A program made the position numbers and the translations under genes. This document shows, one piece after another, positions 8,097-16,541 of a stretch of 64,000 nt of DNA (positions are counted from its first letter, which is position 1; every line of letters starts with the position of its first letter). Source of the stretch: UBA11606 sp965243715. Its GTDB lineage: Bacteria > Actinomycetota > Acidimicrobiia > Acidimicrobiales > Aldehydirespiratoraceae. The notes under the pieces were generated by a model. That model was given only the letters and a program-made list of their open reading frames with translations, was not told the origin of the DNA and ran no database searches. The stretch spans positions 434,001 through 498,000 of the forward strand of contig CBDEVU010000009.1 of NCBI GenBank assembly GCA_965243715.1, read 5' to 3'.

Positions 8097-8362
8097 AAGC
8101 ACACACGGTCAAACCATCCAACCACCACCGGCAAGGTCGAGCGCTTCCAGCAGACTCTCAAGAAACGGGCCACCGCCCATCCAGCAGTTGAGAGCCGCGA
8201 TTGCCTACCATCGGCTTCCCAAAGATGAACCCGGCAACAACGGTGCCAAGAACCACTACCGGATTCGTCACGACCGAATCGACAAAACCGGTACCGTGTC
8301 ACTACGCCGGGCCGGCCGGATGCATCACATCAGCCTCGGCCGGCCCCTCAAAGGAACCCCAG
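8097..8362 (+). pseudogene. IS481-family transposase remnant (C-terminal part)
   Basis: Degenerate coding for the end of a DDE transposase. In one frame NHPTTTGKVERFQQTLKK (containing the catalytic Glu block) is legible; in another, RLPKDEPGNNGAKNHYRIRHDR and GTVSLRRAGRMHHISLGRPL, typical of the IS481 C-terminus. The frames differ, and the Asp-containing parts are absent, so it is dead. It ends at the 15-bp repeat beside the younger element and shows that IS481-type elements hit this spot at least twice. 7988-8096 holds nothing else I can recognise. Confidence 0.75.
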
Positions 8363-8377
8363 TTGTGCGCGAGGGGG
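8363..8377. repeat. left copy of 15-bp direct repeat flanking the IS element
   Basis: TTGTGCGCGAGGGGG, identical to 9437-9451. The right copy comprises the last 12 bases of tRNA-Leu plus 3 bases beyond. It abuts the left inverted repeat of the element and is best read as a target-site duplication. Confidence 0.8.
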
Positions 8378-9436
8378 TGTGTTGGTTCAGGACATCGGAA
8401 ACACATGTGTCAGGACATCGGAACCTTGCCGGGGTGCAGGGTGGGCGATGTCGAAACGTCGTTTGGTCATCACCTCTGTTGTGATTGAGGGCCGCACACA
8501 CGCCGATGTCGCTGCCCAGTACGGGCTTTCCCGGTCGTGGGTGACTCGGCTGGTCGGCCGCTACCGCAGCGAAGGCGATGCCGCGTTCGAACCTCGATCA
8601 CGCCGGCCACATACCTCACCGGCCCGGCTTGCAGATGTGGTGAACAAACAGATCGTGAACCTGCGCGTCGACCTCACCACACGCGGCCTCGATGCTGGTC
8701 CCCACACGAACCAATGGCACCTCGCGAACCAAGGCCACACCGTGTCGGTCTCCACCATTCACCGACGCCTCGTGACCGCCGGACTCATCACCCCGGAACC
8801 CAAGAAACGACCCAAGAGCAGCTACATCCGTTTCGAGGCCGATCTCCCGAACGAAACCTGGCAATCCGACTTCACCCACTACCGGCTAACCGGCGGAGCA
8901 GACACCGAGGTCCTGGTCTGGCTCGACGATCACTCCCGCTACGCACTCTCGGTCACCGCACACCACCGCGTCACCGGCGACATCGTCGTCGACACCTTCG
9001 ATCAATGCGGTCTCGACCAGGGGTTTCCTGCCTCGGTCCTGACCGACAACGGAATGGTCTACACGACACGTTTCGCCGGGTTCCGAGGCGGCCGCAACGC
9101 CCTCGAGACCCGGCTCGCGGAACTCGAGATCCAGCAGAAGAACTCCGCCCCGAACCATCCCACCACCTGCGGCAAAGTCGAACACTTCCACCAAACACTC
9201 AAGAAATGGCTCACCGCCCAACAACCCCAACCCGCCTCCATCGGCCGGCCACTCAAAGGAACAGCGGTCATCATGCTCATCGACGACCTCGACATCCGCG
9301 TCATCGCCACCCAAACCGGCGAACTCCTCCGCCACCTCACCCTCAACCCCAAACGCGGCTACCAACCACGCTTCAAAAAGTGAAGAACCCCCCGAACCGC
9401 AGGTTCAGGAGGTTCCGATGTCTTGAGACATCACAA
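8378..9436 (+). mobile_element. IS481-type insertion element, internally deleted
   Basis: About 1.06 kb bounded by imperfect inverted ends: left TGTGTTGGTTCAGGACATCG at 8378, right (reverse complement from 9435) TGTGATGTCTCAAGACATCG; both reach ACATCGGAA after the same 14 bases. The left end carries a second copy of TCAGGACATCGGAA at 8410. Flanked by a 15-bp direct repeat that includes the 3' end of tRNA-Leu. One transposase gene fills it, lacking an internal C-terminal segment, so mobility is doubtful. Confidence 0.8.
8448..9383 (+). CDS. IS481-family DDE transposase, internal deletion
   Basis: 311 residues. N-terminal helix-turn-helix (GRTHADVAAQYGLSRSWVTR), then the RNase-H-like catalytic core with Asp in TWQSDFTHYRL, Asp in VLTDNGMVY and Glu in TCGKVEHFHQTLKK. 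After QPQPAS the protein jumps directly to IGRPLKGTAVIMLIDDLDIR, skipping roughly 70 residues (the RPHRSL and YRVRHDR blocks) that the family normally has there. The reading frame is kept. The catalytic triad is intact but the C-terminal domain is not, so the enzyme is probably impaired. ATG 8448 chosen; longer frames run into the inverted repeat. Confidence 0.85.
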   Translation: MSKRRLVITSVVIEGRTHADVAAQYGLSRSWVTRLVGRYRSEGDAAFEPRSRRPHTSPARLADVVNKQIVNLRVDLTTRGLDAGPHTNQWHLANQGHTVSVSTIHRRLVTAGLITPEPKKRPKSSYIRFEADLPNETWQSDFTHYRLTGGADTEVLVWLDDHSRYALSVTAHHRVTGDIVVDTFDQCGLDQGFPASVLTDNGMVYTTRFAGFRGGRNALETRLAELEIQQKNSAPNHPTTCGKVEHFHQTLKKWLTAQQPQPASIGRPLKGTAVIMLIDDLDIRVIATQTGELLRHLTLNPKRGYQPRFKK

Positions 9437-9451
9437 TTGTGCGCGAGGGGG
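9437..9451. repeat. right copy of 15-bp direct repeat, overlapping tRNA-Leu 3' end
   Basis: TTGTGCGCGAGGGGG, identical to 8363-8377. Bases 9440-9451 are the acceptor and part of the T-arm of tRNA-Leu. The tRNA is still complete because the element landed outside it. Confidence 0.8.
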
Positions 9452-9523
9452 GACTTGAACCCCCACACCCTTACGGGCACAGGCACCTGAAGCCTGCGCG
9501 TCTGCCAATTCCGCCACTCGCGC
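9440..9523 (-). tRNA. tRNA-Leu (CAG)
   Basis: Cloverleaf reads on the minus strand: acceptor GCGCGAG pairs with CTCGCGC, discriminator A at 9440; D-arm TGGCGGAATTGGCAGACGC; anticodon stem CAGGC/GCCTG with loop TTCAGGT, anticodon CAG; a long variable arm (class II tRNA); T-loop GGGTTCAAGTCCC. No CCA is encoded (CAA follows). The neighbouring IS sits directly downstream. Confidence 0.95.
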
Positions 9524-9602
9524 GTTGCGTAGCCGGAGTCCCGGCGCGTTTCCCATAGTAGCGTCAACCATCGTGGATTGTTGCCGAGGGTAACCTGCCC
9601 GG

Positions 9603-10259
9603 GTGGGATTGCGATCAGTTGAGCGTCGACTCGAGCGACTGGTGGCTGGTGCCGTCGGGCGCTTTTTTCGCGGCGGTGTGCGTCCGGTAGAGATCAGCCA
9701 CCGCATCGCTCGCGAGATGAGCGATTCTCGTTCGGTTGGGGTCGCCGGGCAGGCAGTCGTCGCCAACCATTTCGAGATCGGCCTGGCGCCCGACGATCTC
9801 GCCCGCTTCGAAGAGATCAGCGATGCGCTCATCCGGGAACTGGGCACCGCCGCCCGCCAAACGGCGCGTGACGAAGGCTGGAAGTTCATGGGCCCAGTCC
9901 GAGTCGTGCTGGGAGTTGATGCCAGACTGAGAGGCGGCTCGCTCATCGTGCGGGCGCGTATGAAGCAAGCCGAGGCTGGCGCGGGGGTACTGCACCTTGC
10001 CAACGGCCAGCAGTTTGTGCTCGGCGAGTATTTGGTGACGCTCGGCCGGCACCCGGATTGCACGATCACCTTTGATGACCCCAACGTCAGCCGCGAACAT
10101 GGCGAGATTCGCCCCGACGGTGATGGTTTCGTCATAACCGACCTTCGTTCGACGAACGGTACGACCGTTAACGGCGCAACCGTGGCCCAGCATCGCCTTG
10201 AGGACGGCGACCAGCTCTCGTTGGGTGCCACCACCAAGTTTGAGTTTCGGGCCGGATGA
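9603..10259 (+). CDS. fhaA: FHA domain protein with DUF3662 (FhaA-like)
   Basis: 218 residues. The N-terminal 110 residues (GLRSVERRLERLVAGAVGRF) are the DUF3662 domain of FhaA; residues about 130-215 form a forkhead-associated domain with LGRHPDCTITFDDPNVSREH and DLRSTNGTTVNG, which binds phosphothreonine. In mycobacteria FhaA binds phosphorylated PknB targets such as MviN and tunes peptidoglycan synthesis. First gene of the fhaA-fhaB-pstP-rodA-pbpA-pknB cluster. GTG start preceded by a weak GAGGG. Shorter than mycobacterial FhaA (no long proline-rich linker). Confidence 0.92.
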   Translation: MGLRSVERRLERLVAGAVGRFFRGGVRPVEISHRIAREMSDSRSVGVAGQAVVANHFEIGLAPDDLARFEEISDALIRELGTAARQTARDEGWKFMGPVRVVLGVDARLRGGSLIVRARMKQAEAGAGVLHLANGQQFVLGEYLVTLGRHPDCTITFDDPNVSREHGEIRPDGDGFVITDLRSTNGTTVNGATVAQHRLEDGDQLSLGATTKFEFRAG

Positions 10260-10316
10260 GCCACGCCGAGGTCGCCCGCTTCGAGTCCGCGGTGGCCCGA
10301 CTAGGCTCAAGGAACT

Positions 10317-10772
10317 GTGTCAGAACAACTCCTCGACATTGTACGTTTTTGCCTCCTCGCGCTCGTGTATTTAACCTTTTTTCGCGTTCTTCGGGTGATA
10401 GGGATTGAACTACGAACCGAGTCACCAACCGCATCACCGGTCGTGGTGGCGGCACCTAGTGTCCTGCCAGCGGTTGCTCCCGTACCCAGGCCCAGCCTTG
10501 TCGTTTTGGCGCCCGCGGCCTATGCTGGAACGGTGTATGGTCTTCACGAAGAAGTGACTCTTGGTCGAGCGCTGGACTGTGGTGTGGTAATCGACGATCA
10601 ACGGGTATCGAAACTGCACGCCCGAGTGTTTAGAACAGGTGGTCGTTGGGCGGTAGAGGATCTTGGGTCGACCAATGGCACGCTATTGAATGGCCACGTG
10701 CTCGATCGACCATGCACCTTAGGCCCCGACGATCGCATCCAGATTGGCGAACACGTATTGGCGCTGGTGTGA
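10317..10772 (+). CDS. fhaB: FHA domain protein with N-terminal membrane anchor (FhaB/FipA-like)
   Basis: 151 residues. One hydrophobic N-terminal helix (about 5-27, DIVRFCLLALVYLTFFRVLR) followed by a short linker and a cytoplasmic FHA domain (LGRALDCGVVIDDQRVSKLH, DLGSTNGTLLNG). FhaB/FipA of mycobacteria links PknB signalling to FtsZ/FtsQ at the septum. GTG start; the gene overlaps pstP by GTGA, so translation is coupled. Confidence 0.92.
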   Translation: MSEQLLDIVRFCLLALVYLTFFRVLRVIGIELRTESPTASPVVVAAPSVLPAVAPVPRPSLVVLAPAAYAGTVYGLHEEVTLGRALDCGVVIDDQRVSKLHARVFRTGGRWAVEDLGSTNGTLLNGHVLDRPCTLGPDDRIQIGEHVLALV

Positions 10773-11551
10773 TCACGTTCAAGGTTGGCGCCAAGACCGA
10801 TATCGGCAATCATCGGGAAACGAATCAGGATTCCTTTCTAGTTTCTGATGCCGTGCTCGCCGTGGCTGACGGTATGGGTGGCCACGCTGGCGGTGAAGTC
10901 GCGTCGCTGATAGCGGTAGAAGCCCTCGCCGAGATCGAGTCAATCGAGTCGATCGATGAACTCATCTTGGGTGTTGAATCGGCCAACGAGAGGGTCATTT
11001 CTCGAGCCGAGGAAGATCCAGATTTGGAGGGAATGGGCACTACGGTAACGGTTCTCGTAGCCCTCGACCGCGCCGAATCGAATCGAATCGGCGTGGCCAA
11101 TGTCGGCGACAGTCGACTTTACCGGCTTACCGAAAGCGTACTCCATCAGCACACTAGGGATCACAGCCTCGTCGAAGAGATGGTGCGCTCGGGTGAGTTA
11201 ACGCCCGCCGAGGCGAGGGATCATCCTTGGAAAAACGTCATTACTCGAGCGCTCGGTATCGAGGAAGAAGTCGGGGTCGATGCTTGGGAACTTGTTCCGG
11301 TGACTGGCGATCGCTACCTGATTTGCAGCGACGGACTCTTCAACGAAGTCGACGACGCGGAGATCGCTGATGTGCTCACCGGGGTTGCCGACCCGCAAGC
11401 CGCGGCCGATGATCTCGTCAAGCGAGCTTGCGAGGCGGGAGGCCATGACAACGTGACCGTGGTGGTGGTCGACATTGTCAGCGCTGATTCAGTCGATGAT
11501 CCGCCCGAACTCCGGGTCACGGATGTTCGCTTGGGGGGTACGGATAGTTGA
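10769..11551 (+). CDS. pstP: PP2C-family Ser/Thr protein phosphatase
   Basis: 260 residues from the GTG overlapping the fhaB stop; a longer in-frame start at 10646 lies within fhaB and is rejected. PP2C motifs: KTDIGNHRETNQDSFL, VADGMGGHAGGEVAS (metal-binding Asp), GMGTTVTVLV, NVGDSRLYRL, ICSDGLFNEV and GGHDNVTVVVV. It reverses PknB phosphorylation of cell-wall and FHA proteins. Unlike mycobacterial PstP, it ends soon after the catalytic domain, with no transmembrane helix or extracellular region, so it appears cytosolic. Confidence 0.93.
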   Translation: MITFKVGAKTDIGNHRETNQDSFLVSDAVLAVADGMGGHAGGEVASLIAVEALAEIESIESIDELILGVESANERVISRAEEDPDLEGMGTTVTVLVALDRAESNRIGVANVGDSRLYRLTESVLHQHTRDHSLVEEMVRSGELTPAEARDHPWKNVITRALGIEEEVGVDAWELVPVTGDRYLICSDGLFNEVDDAEIADVLTGVADPQAAADDLVKRACEAGGHDNVTVVVVDIVSADSVDDPPELRVTDVRLGGTDS

Positions 11552-12884
11552 ACCTCCCTCTAGCCGGGTTCAGCGGGCGACCCATGGTGTCATTGCGAAG
11601 CGGCCCGCACTGAAACCACGTCGAGTCGAAGTCGGCCTGCTCGTCGCAGTCGGCCTGATTGTTGTGATCGCATACGGACTCGCCATTTTGGGGACGACCG
11701 ATGCGATCCCGGTCAACCCGGGGCCGTTTTTGTTGTGGATCTTTGGCTTGGCGTTTGTCGCTCACATCGTCACCCGACGCTTTGCCGCAGCGGCGGACCC
11801 TGTTCTTTTGCCCCTAGCGTTGCTGCTCAACGGCATTGGGTATGTCGTCATCACCCGACTCGATAGCGATCTTGCGGCACTGCAATCGACATGGACAGCG
11901 GTTGGCATTATGGGCTACGTCGGCACGCTAATCTTTTTGCCGAGGGTGCGGGTGCTTGAGTCCTATCGCTACCTGCTGGGTTTGGCGGGCCTCGGCCTGC
12001 TCATCTTGCCACTCGTGCCCGGGCTTGGCAAACAAATCAATGGGGCGCGGATTTGGGCCAGCGTGGGACCGATTAACTTCCAACCCGGCGAGTTCGCCAA
12101 ACTGGCATTGGCCGCGTTCTTTGCCGCCTACCTAGTCGACACCCGCGAGATGCTCCGAGCCCGACTCGAGTTGCGGGACTTGGCCCCGATCGGTGTTGCC
12201 TGGGCGGGGTCGCTAGCGGTCATGGTTCTTGAACGTGACCTTGGTTCGTCACTGCTCTTTTTCACCTTGTTTGTAGTACTGCTTTGGGTGAGCGCGGAGC
12301 GGCTCTCGATCCTATTGCTTGCCGGTGGTCTCTTCGCCGCCGGGTCGGTGGCGGTCTGGTCACGATTTGATCACGTGCAGACGCGAGTCGACATCTGGTT
12401 CGATCCGTTCGCCTCCCCCAAAGGAGCGGGCTTTCAGATCGTGGAAGCGTCGTTTGCCCTAGCCGACGGCGGCCTTACCGGTACTGGTCTGGGCCGGGGC
12501 GAACCCGGTCGTATTCCCTTCGCCGAGACAGACTTCATCTTCGCCGCGATAGGGGAGGAACTCGGCCTAGCGGGCTCGGGGGCGATCGTGATTACCTTTT
12601 TGATCCTGGTTGGGTCCGGCCTCCGGATCGCGCTGCGAGCGGAGCGCGTCTTCGAAAAACTGTTCGCCCTCGGGCTTACTACCTTGCTAGGAATGCAGGC
12701 GTTCATCATCATGGGCGGCGTTTTGAGGATCGTGCCACTTACCGGAATAACCTTGCCGTTTGTGAGCTACGGCGGGTCGTCACTCGTGGCCAACTACGTC
12801 TTGCTCGCCTTGCTGGTGCGCATGTCGCACGAACAGCGTACCTCTCCTGACCAACCGGCGACGGCGGTCGGAGTGGCGACATGA
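11523..12884 (+). CDS. rodA: FtsW/RodA/SpoVE-family peptidoglycan glycosyltransferase
   Basis: SEDS-family membrane glycosyltransferase that polymerises lipid II with its partner PBP. About 10-12 transmembrane helices; conserved NGARIWASVGPINFQPGEFA, ERDLGSSLLFF (catalytic Asp region), TDFIFAAIGEELGL and PFVSYGGSSL are visible. The start is uncertain: ATG 11523 gives 28 bases of overlap with pstP; no better in-frame start exists before the first helix. It overlaps pbpA by ATGA, which supports the RodA/PbpA functional pair. Confidence 0.93.
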   Translation: MFAWGVRIVEPPSSRVQRATHGVIAKRPALKPRRVEVGLLVAVGLIVVIAYGLAILGTTDAIPVNPGPFLLWIFGLAFVAHIVTRRFAAAADPVLLPLALLLNGIGYVVITRLDSDLAALQSTWTAVGIMGYVGTLIFLPRVRVLESYRYLLGLAGLGLLILPLVPGLGKQINGARIWASVGPINFQPGEFAKLALAAFFAAYLVDTREMLRARLELRDLAPIGVAWAGSLAVMVLERDLGSSLLFFTLFVVLLWVSAERLSILLLAGGLFAAGSVAVWSRFDHVQTRVDIWFDPFASPKGAGFQIVEASFALADGGLTGTGLGRGEPGRIPFAETDFIFAAIGEELGLAGSGAIVITFLILVGSGLRIALRAERVFEKLFALGLTTLLGMQAFIIMGGVLRIVPLTGITLPFVSYGGSSLVANYVLLALLVRMSHEQRTSPDQPATAVGVAT

Positions 12885-14422
12885 ACAGTCGTATTCGCCG
12901 CTTCGGTTTCACACTCGCGGTTCTGTACCTGATCCTTTTTGTGCAACTGAACCGGGTGCAGTTCTTCGGGGCTGAGCGTCTGCAAGCCAATGCGAACAAC
13001 ACACGTGGACTCGTGCGTGAGTTCGGTCGAATCCGAGGGCCGATCATTACCGCCGACGGTGTCGTCGTCGCCCGTTCGATCCCCCACGAAGGCTCGGTGG
13101 ACTTTCTGCGCGAATACCCTGAGGGGGAGCTATACGCCCATATCGCGGGCTATCAGTCGCTGAACGTTGCCGCCACCGGTTTGGAGCGGATCTACAACGA
13201 AGAACTAGCCGGCCTTCCCGTCGTTCAACGATTTCGTTCGATGGCCGACCTGTTCCGCGACCGTGACACAGTGGCCACGGTTCACCTTACGATCGATCAC
13301 AAGGTCCAAGCCGCGGCGCGCACAGCGCTTGGTGAGCGGCGGGGATCGGTTGTGGCGCTGGATCCGGCTACCGGTGAGATTATTGCCATGTGGACTTGGC
13401 CCAGCTTCGACCCGAACCGATTGTCCACCGCCGATGGCGCGGCGGTCAACGATGCCTACGACGAGTTGTTGAATGACGACGCCGATCCCTTGCTTGCCAA
13501 GGCCTACCGGGAAGTTTTCTTCCCCGGATCGACGTTCAAGCTAGTCACCGCGACGGCTGGGATTGAAACGGGGGCGATCACCGCGACGGCGCCGGTGTTC
13601 CCCGAGAGCGCAGGTTACGAACCTCTCCCGAGCGGGGCGACCATCGCCAACTTCGGGGGGAGCAACTGTGGGGGCGACTTGTTCGAGATCATGCGGGTGT
13701 CGTGCAATACTGCGTTCGCCGAACTCGGAGCGGAGTGGGTCGGTCCTGACGCAATGGTTGCCGCGGCCGAGGCCGTTGGTTTCAACGCTAAGCCGCCGAT
13801 CGACCTTCCGTCGGCGGCCTCCTCTCGCTTCCCGGACGATTATGGCGCCTATCTGGCTGATGTTGACGCCTATCGAGTTGGACTAGACGCTGAGTCGGTG
13901 CGGCCGAACGGGTCCGTACCGATCCACGAAAACTCTGCTCGGCTAGCCCAAACCTCGATCGGTCAAAATGATGTAGCCGCAACCCCTTTGCAGATGGCCA
14001 TGGTCGCCGCCGCTATAGCCAACGACGGCGTAGTTATGACCCCCCACGTGGTGAGCGAGTTGAGGGCCGCCGATGGTTCCGTTTACGACACTGTTGAGCC
14101 CGAAACGTGGCGTATAGCCATGCAACCGACTACGGCAAAGGTGCTCGAGGAGGCGATGCGTAACGTGGCCGAGAACGGCACGGCGCGAAACATGATCGTC
14201 GAGGGTCTTGTCATCGGGGGCAAGACCGGAACCGCTCAACTCGGTACGGACCCGCCCAACTCACACGCGTGGATCGTTGGGTTTGCGGGCCTGCCGAGTG
14301 AACCCGCCACCCTCGCGATTGCCGTAATCGTCGAGGCTCAGGCCGGGGTCAGTGAACAAACGGGGGGACAGGTGGCGGCGCCAATAGCGCGGGCTGTTAT
14401 TGAGGCGTACTTTGCGATATGA
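12881..14422 (+). CDS. pbpA: penicillin-binding protein 2 / class B transpeptidase (PbpA)
   Basis: 513 residues. N-terminal signal anchor (about 9-27), dimerisation region, then a transpeptidase domain with the three catalytic motifs: SxxK as S217TFK, SxN as S274CN, and KTG in GGKTGTAQLG near 448. It cross-links peptidoglycan stems outside the membrane and works with the adjacent RodA. Length and layout match mycobacterial PbpA. It is followed by a 55-base gap before pknB; a pknA gene, usual here in mycobacteria, is absent. Confidence 0.95.
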   Translation: MNSRIRRFGFTLAVLYLILFVQLNRVQFFGAERLQANANNTRGLVREFGRIRGPIITADGVVVARSIPHEGSVDFLREYPEGELYAHIAGYQSLNVAATGLERIYNEELAGLPVVQRFRSMADLFRDRDTVATVHLTIDHKVQAAARTALGERRGSVVALDPATGEIIAMWTWPSFDPNRLSTADGAAVNDAYDELLNDDADPLLAKAYREVFFPGSTFKLVTATAGIETGAITATAPVFPESAGYEPLPSGATIANFGGSNCGGDLFEIMRVSCNTAFAELGAEWVGPDAMVAAAEAVGFNAKPPIDLPSAASSRFPDDYGAYLADVDAYRVGLDAESVRPNGSVPIHENSARLAQTSIGQNDVAATPLQMAMVAAAIANDGVVMTPHVVSELRAADGSVYDTVEPETWRIAMQPTTAKVLEEAMRNVAENGTARNMIVEGLVIGGKTGTAQLGTDPPNSHAWIVGFAGLPSEPATLAIAVIVEAQAGVSEQTGGQVAAPIARAVIEAYFAI

Positions 14423-14477
14423 ATTCGTAGGGCCGCGCGCATAGTCGTTCGCTGAGCTAGCGGTAGACTCTGAGGTT

Positions 14478-16541
14478 ATGTCCGAACAAGGGCCCACAGT
14501 TTTCAACGGCCGCTACGAATTACTTCGCCATATAGCCCGCGGTGGCATGGCCGACGTGTACTTGGCGCGTGACGACCTGCTCGGACGCGAGGTGGCCGTG
14601 AAGGTTTTGTCGCCAGAGTTCGCCAACGATCCGAACTTCGTCGAGCGCTTTCGGCGCGAGGCACAGGCCGCGGCGAATCTCAACCATCCCAACATCGTGG
14701 GCATTTATGACTGGGGTCAAGAGCGCGGCACGTACTACATTGTTATGGAGTACGTGTCGGGTCGCTCTATGAGCGATGTATTGCGCAGTACCGGTCCGTT
14801 GCACCCCGACCGAGCGGCCGAAATTGCCGCCGATGTGGCAGCCGCCTTGGTAACGGCGCACGGAGCGGGCCTAGTTCACCGCGACATCAAACTTGGCAAC
14901 ATCTTGGTTTCGGATACGGGCGACGTAAAGGTCGCCGATTTCGGCATTGCTACGGCCCTCGGAGGCGGTAATGAATCGGGCCTGACCCAGCACGGTTCGG
15001 TAATGGGCACGGCTACTTATTTCTCCCCCGAGCAAGCCCAGGGCCGGACCCTTGACGGACGCAGCGATCTTTACTCGCTTGGCGTTGTCCTCTACGAAAT
15101 GCTCGCGGGCCAGCCGCCTTTCCAGGCCGAAACTTCGATGGCCGTTGCTTACAAGCACGTGCAGGAGAAGCCCGAGCCGTTGATTTCCCGAGGGGTTCAG
15201 GTGGTGTCGTCGCTGCAGGCGATCACTATGAAACTCCTCGCCAAGAACCCGGCGAATCGGTATCCCACCGCCGACGATCTCCGCCGTGACCTGCGCCGTT
15301 ATCTCGCTGGGGCCCACGCTATTCCGACTAAGAAAGAGGCTGCTGATCCCCCCGCACCGGTCTCGGCGCCCACTCCGCCCATCGCCGCCACCACAGCCCA
15401 AGCCGTCACCCCGCAGCAACCAGCGCAGGTCGTTACCCCGCCAGCACAACCCCAACCGTCCCAGCAGCACCCGCAGATGGTTCCCAGCCAGTACCCGAGT
15501 GGCTATTACTACGACGAAGGCCCTCCGCCTAGTGGTAGTCCGTGGCGCACGGTGGCCTTAATCTTTTCGCTCCTCGTACTCGTGGTCATCCTCGGTTTCC
15601 TCTTCTGGTCCTTCGTCGGCGAACTCGGGGGAGGTAGTAGCGGGACTGACGAAAAGCCCGACGAGGAACTTGTGACCCTAGTCGACGTCCCAGATGTCGT
15701 GGACCTCGACGTATCCGACGCACGCGCTGCCCTGCTCGAAGCGAACCTAAACATTGATGTCCGGTTCGAAACGAACTCCGAGATCCCGGTTAATCAGGTG
15801 TTTGGCCAGGACCCTCCTTCGGGTCAACGAGTTGAGGCCGAAGCGATCATCATGTTGCGCGTCAGTTCCGGCACCGCCGACACCGTTCCGAATGTCATCG
15901 GCGAGACCAGAGAGGCCGCCACAGCCAGTCTCAACGGTCTCGGCTATCAGGTCACTGAAGTACAAAACGCAAGTCCCCAAGATACCGGTGTTGTCATTGG
16001 GCAGACGCCTGCATCAGGGGCCGAACTAGCCTCCGGTGGCACCGTTGAATTGTCAGTTTCAAGTGGCCCTGAGGTTTCTCCTGTCCCGGATGTAGGTAAT
16101 CTGAGCGTTATTGCCGCACTCAACGCTCTGCGCGACGTCGGTTTCACCGTGGTGGGAACCCCCCTTGAGGAGGCATCGGAAACGATCGCCGTGGGTGATG
16201 TCGTTCGTACCGAACCTGCCGCGAACGCGCTAGTGCCGTCTGGATCAAACATCGCCATCGTTGTGTCCACCGGTTTCCCTCAGGTCACGGTTCCGCCCGT
16301 CAAAGGCATCTTTACCGACACCGCCGTTCAGGCCCTGCGCAACGCCGGTCTCGAACCGATCCCAGTCTTCCAAGAGGTGGCCGATGGTTCGGCTCAGATC
16401 GGACGGGTAATCACGCAGTTGCCAGCGGCCTTCGAGGAGGTTGATTCCGGTACGGCGGTTACCATCACGATCGGTGCAGAAGCGGCGCCAACGACCCCCT
16501 CGGTGCCAACGAGTAGTACAACGTCTACGTCTACGCCCTAG
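14478..16541 (+). CDS. pknB: Ser/Thr protein kinase with four PASTA domains
   Basis: 687 residues. Cytoplasmic kinase domain (about 10-275): ARGGMADVYLARD glycine loop, VAVKVL lysine, catalytic HRDIKLGNIL, DFG, and the GTATYFSPEQA activation segment. A Pro/Gln/Ala-rich juxtamembrane linker (about 290-355), one transmembrane helix (about 360-382), then four extracellular PASTA repeats starting near 400, 467, 534 and 603, which sense muropeptides or lipid II. It ends in a Ser/Thr-rich tail. The only kinase of the cluster. Its 3' end overlaps the convergent pabA by CTAG. Confidence 0.96.
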   Translation: MSEQGPTVFNGRYELLRHIARGGMADVYLARDDLLGREVAVKVLSPEFANDPNFVERFRREAQAAANLNHPNIVGIYDWGQERGTYYIVMEYVSGRSMSDVLRSTGPLHPDRAAEIAADVAAALVTAHGAGLVHRDIKLGNILVSDTGDVKVADFGIATALGGGNESGLTQHGSVMGTATYFSPEQAQGRTLDGRSDLYSLGVVLYEMLAGQPPFQAETSMAVAYKHVQEKPEPLISRGVQVVSSLQAITMKLLAKNPANRYPTADDLRRDLRRYLAGAHAIPTKKEAADPPAPVSAPTPPIAATTAQAVTPQQPAQVVTPPAQPQPSQQHPQMVPSQYPSGYYYDEGPPPSGSPWRTVALIFSLLVLVVILGFLFWSFVGELGGGSSGTDEKPDEELVTLVDVPDVVDLDVSDARAALLEANLNIDVRFETNSEIPVNQVFGQDPPSGQRVEAEAIIMLRVSSGTADTVPNVIGETREAATASLNGLGYQVTEVQNASPQDTGVVIGQTPASGAELASGGTVELSVSSGPEVSPVPDVGNLSVIAALNALRDVGFTVVGTPLEEASETIAVGDVVRTEPAANALVPSGSNIAIVVSTGFPQVTVPPVKGIFTDTAVQALRNAGLEPIPVFQEVADGSAQIGRVITQLPAAFEEVDSGTAVTITIGAEAAPTTPSVPTSSTTSTSTP

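Noticed and set aside
8363..9451. attL/attR of an integrative element at tRNA-Leu
   Set aside because: The interval is about 1 kb, has IS inverted ends and a DDE transposase, and no integrase; a target-site duplication is simpler.
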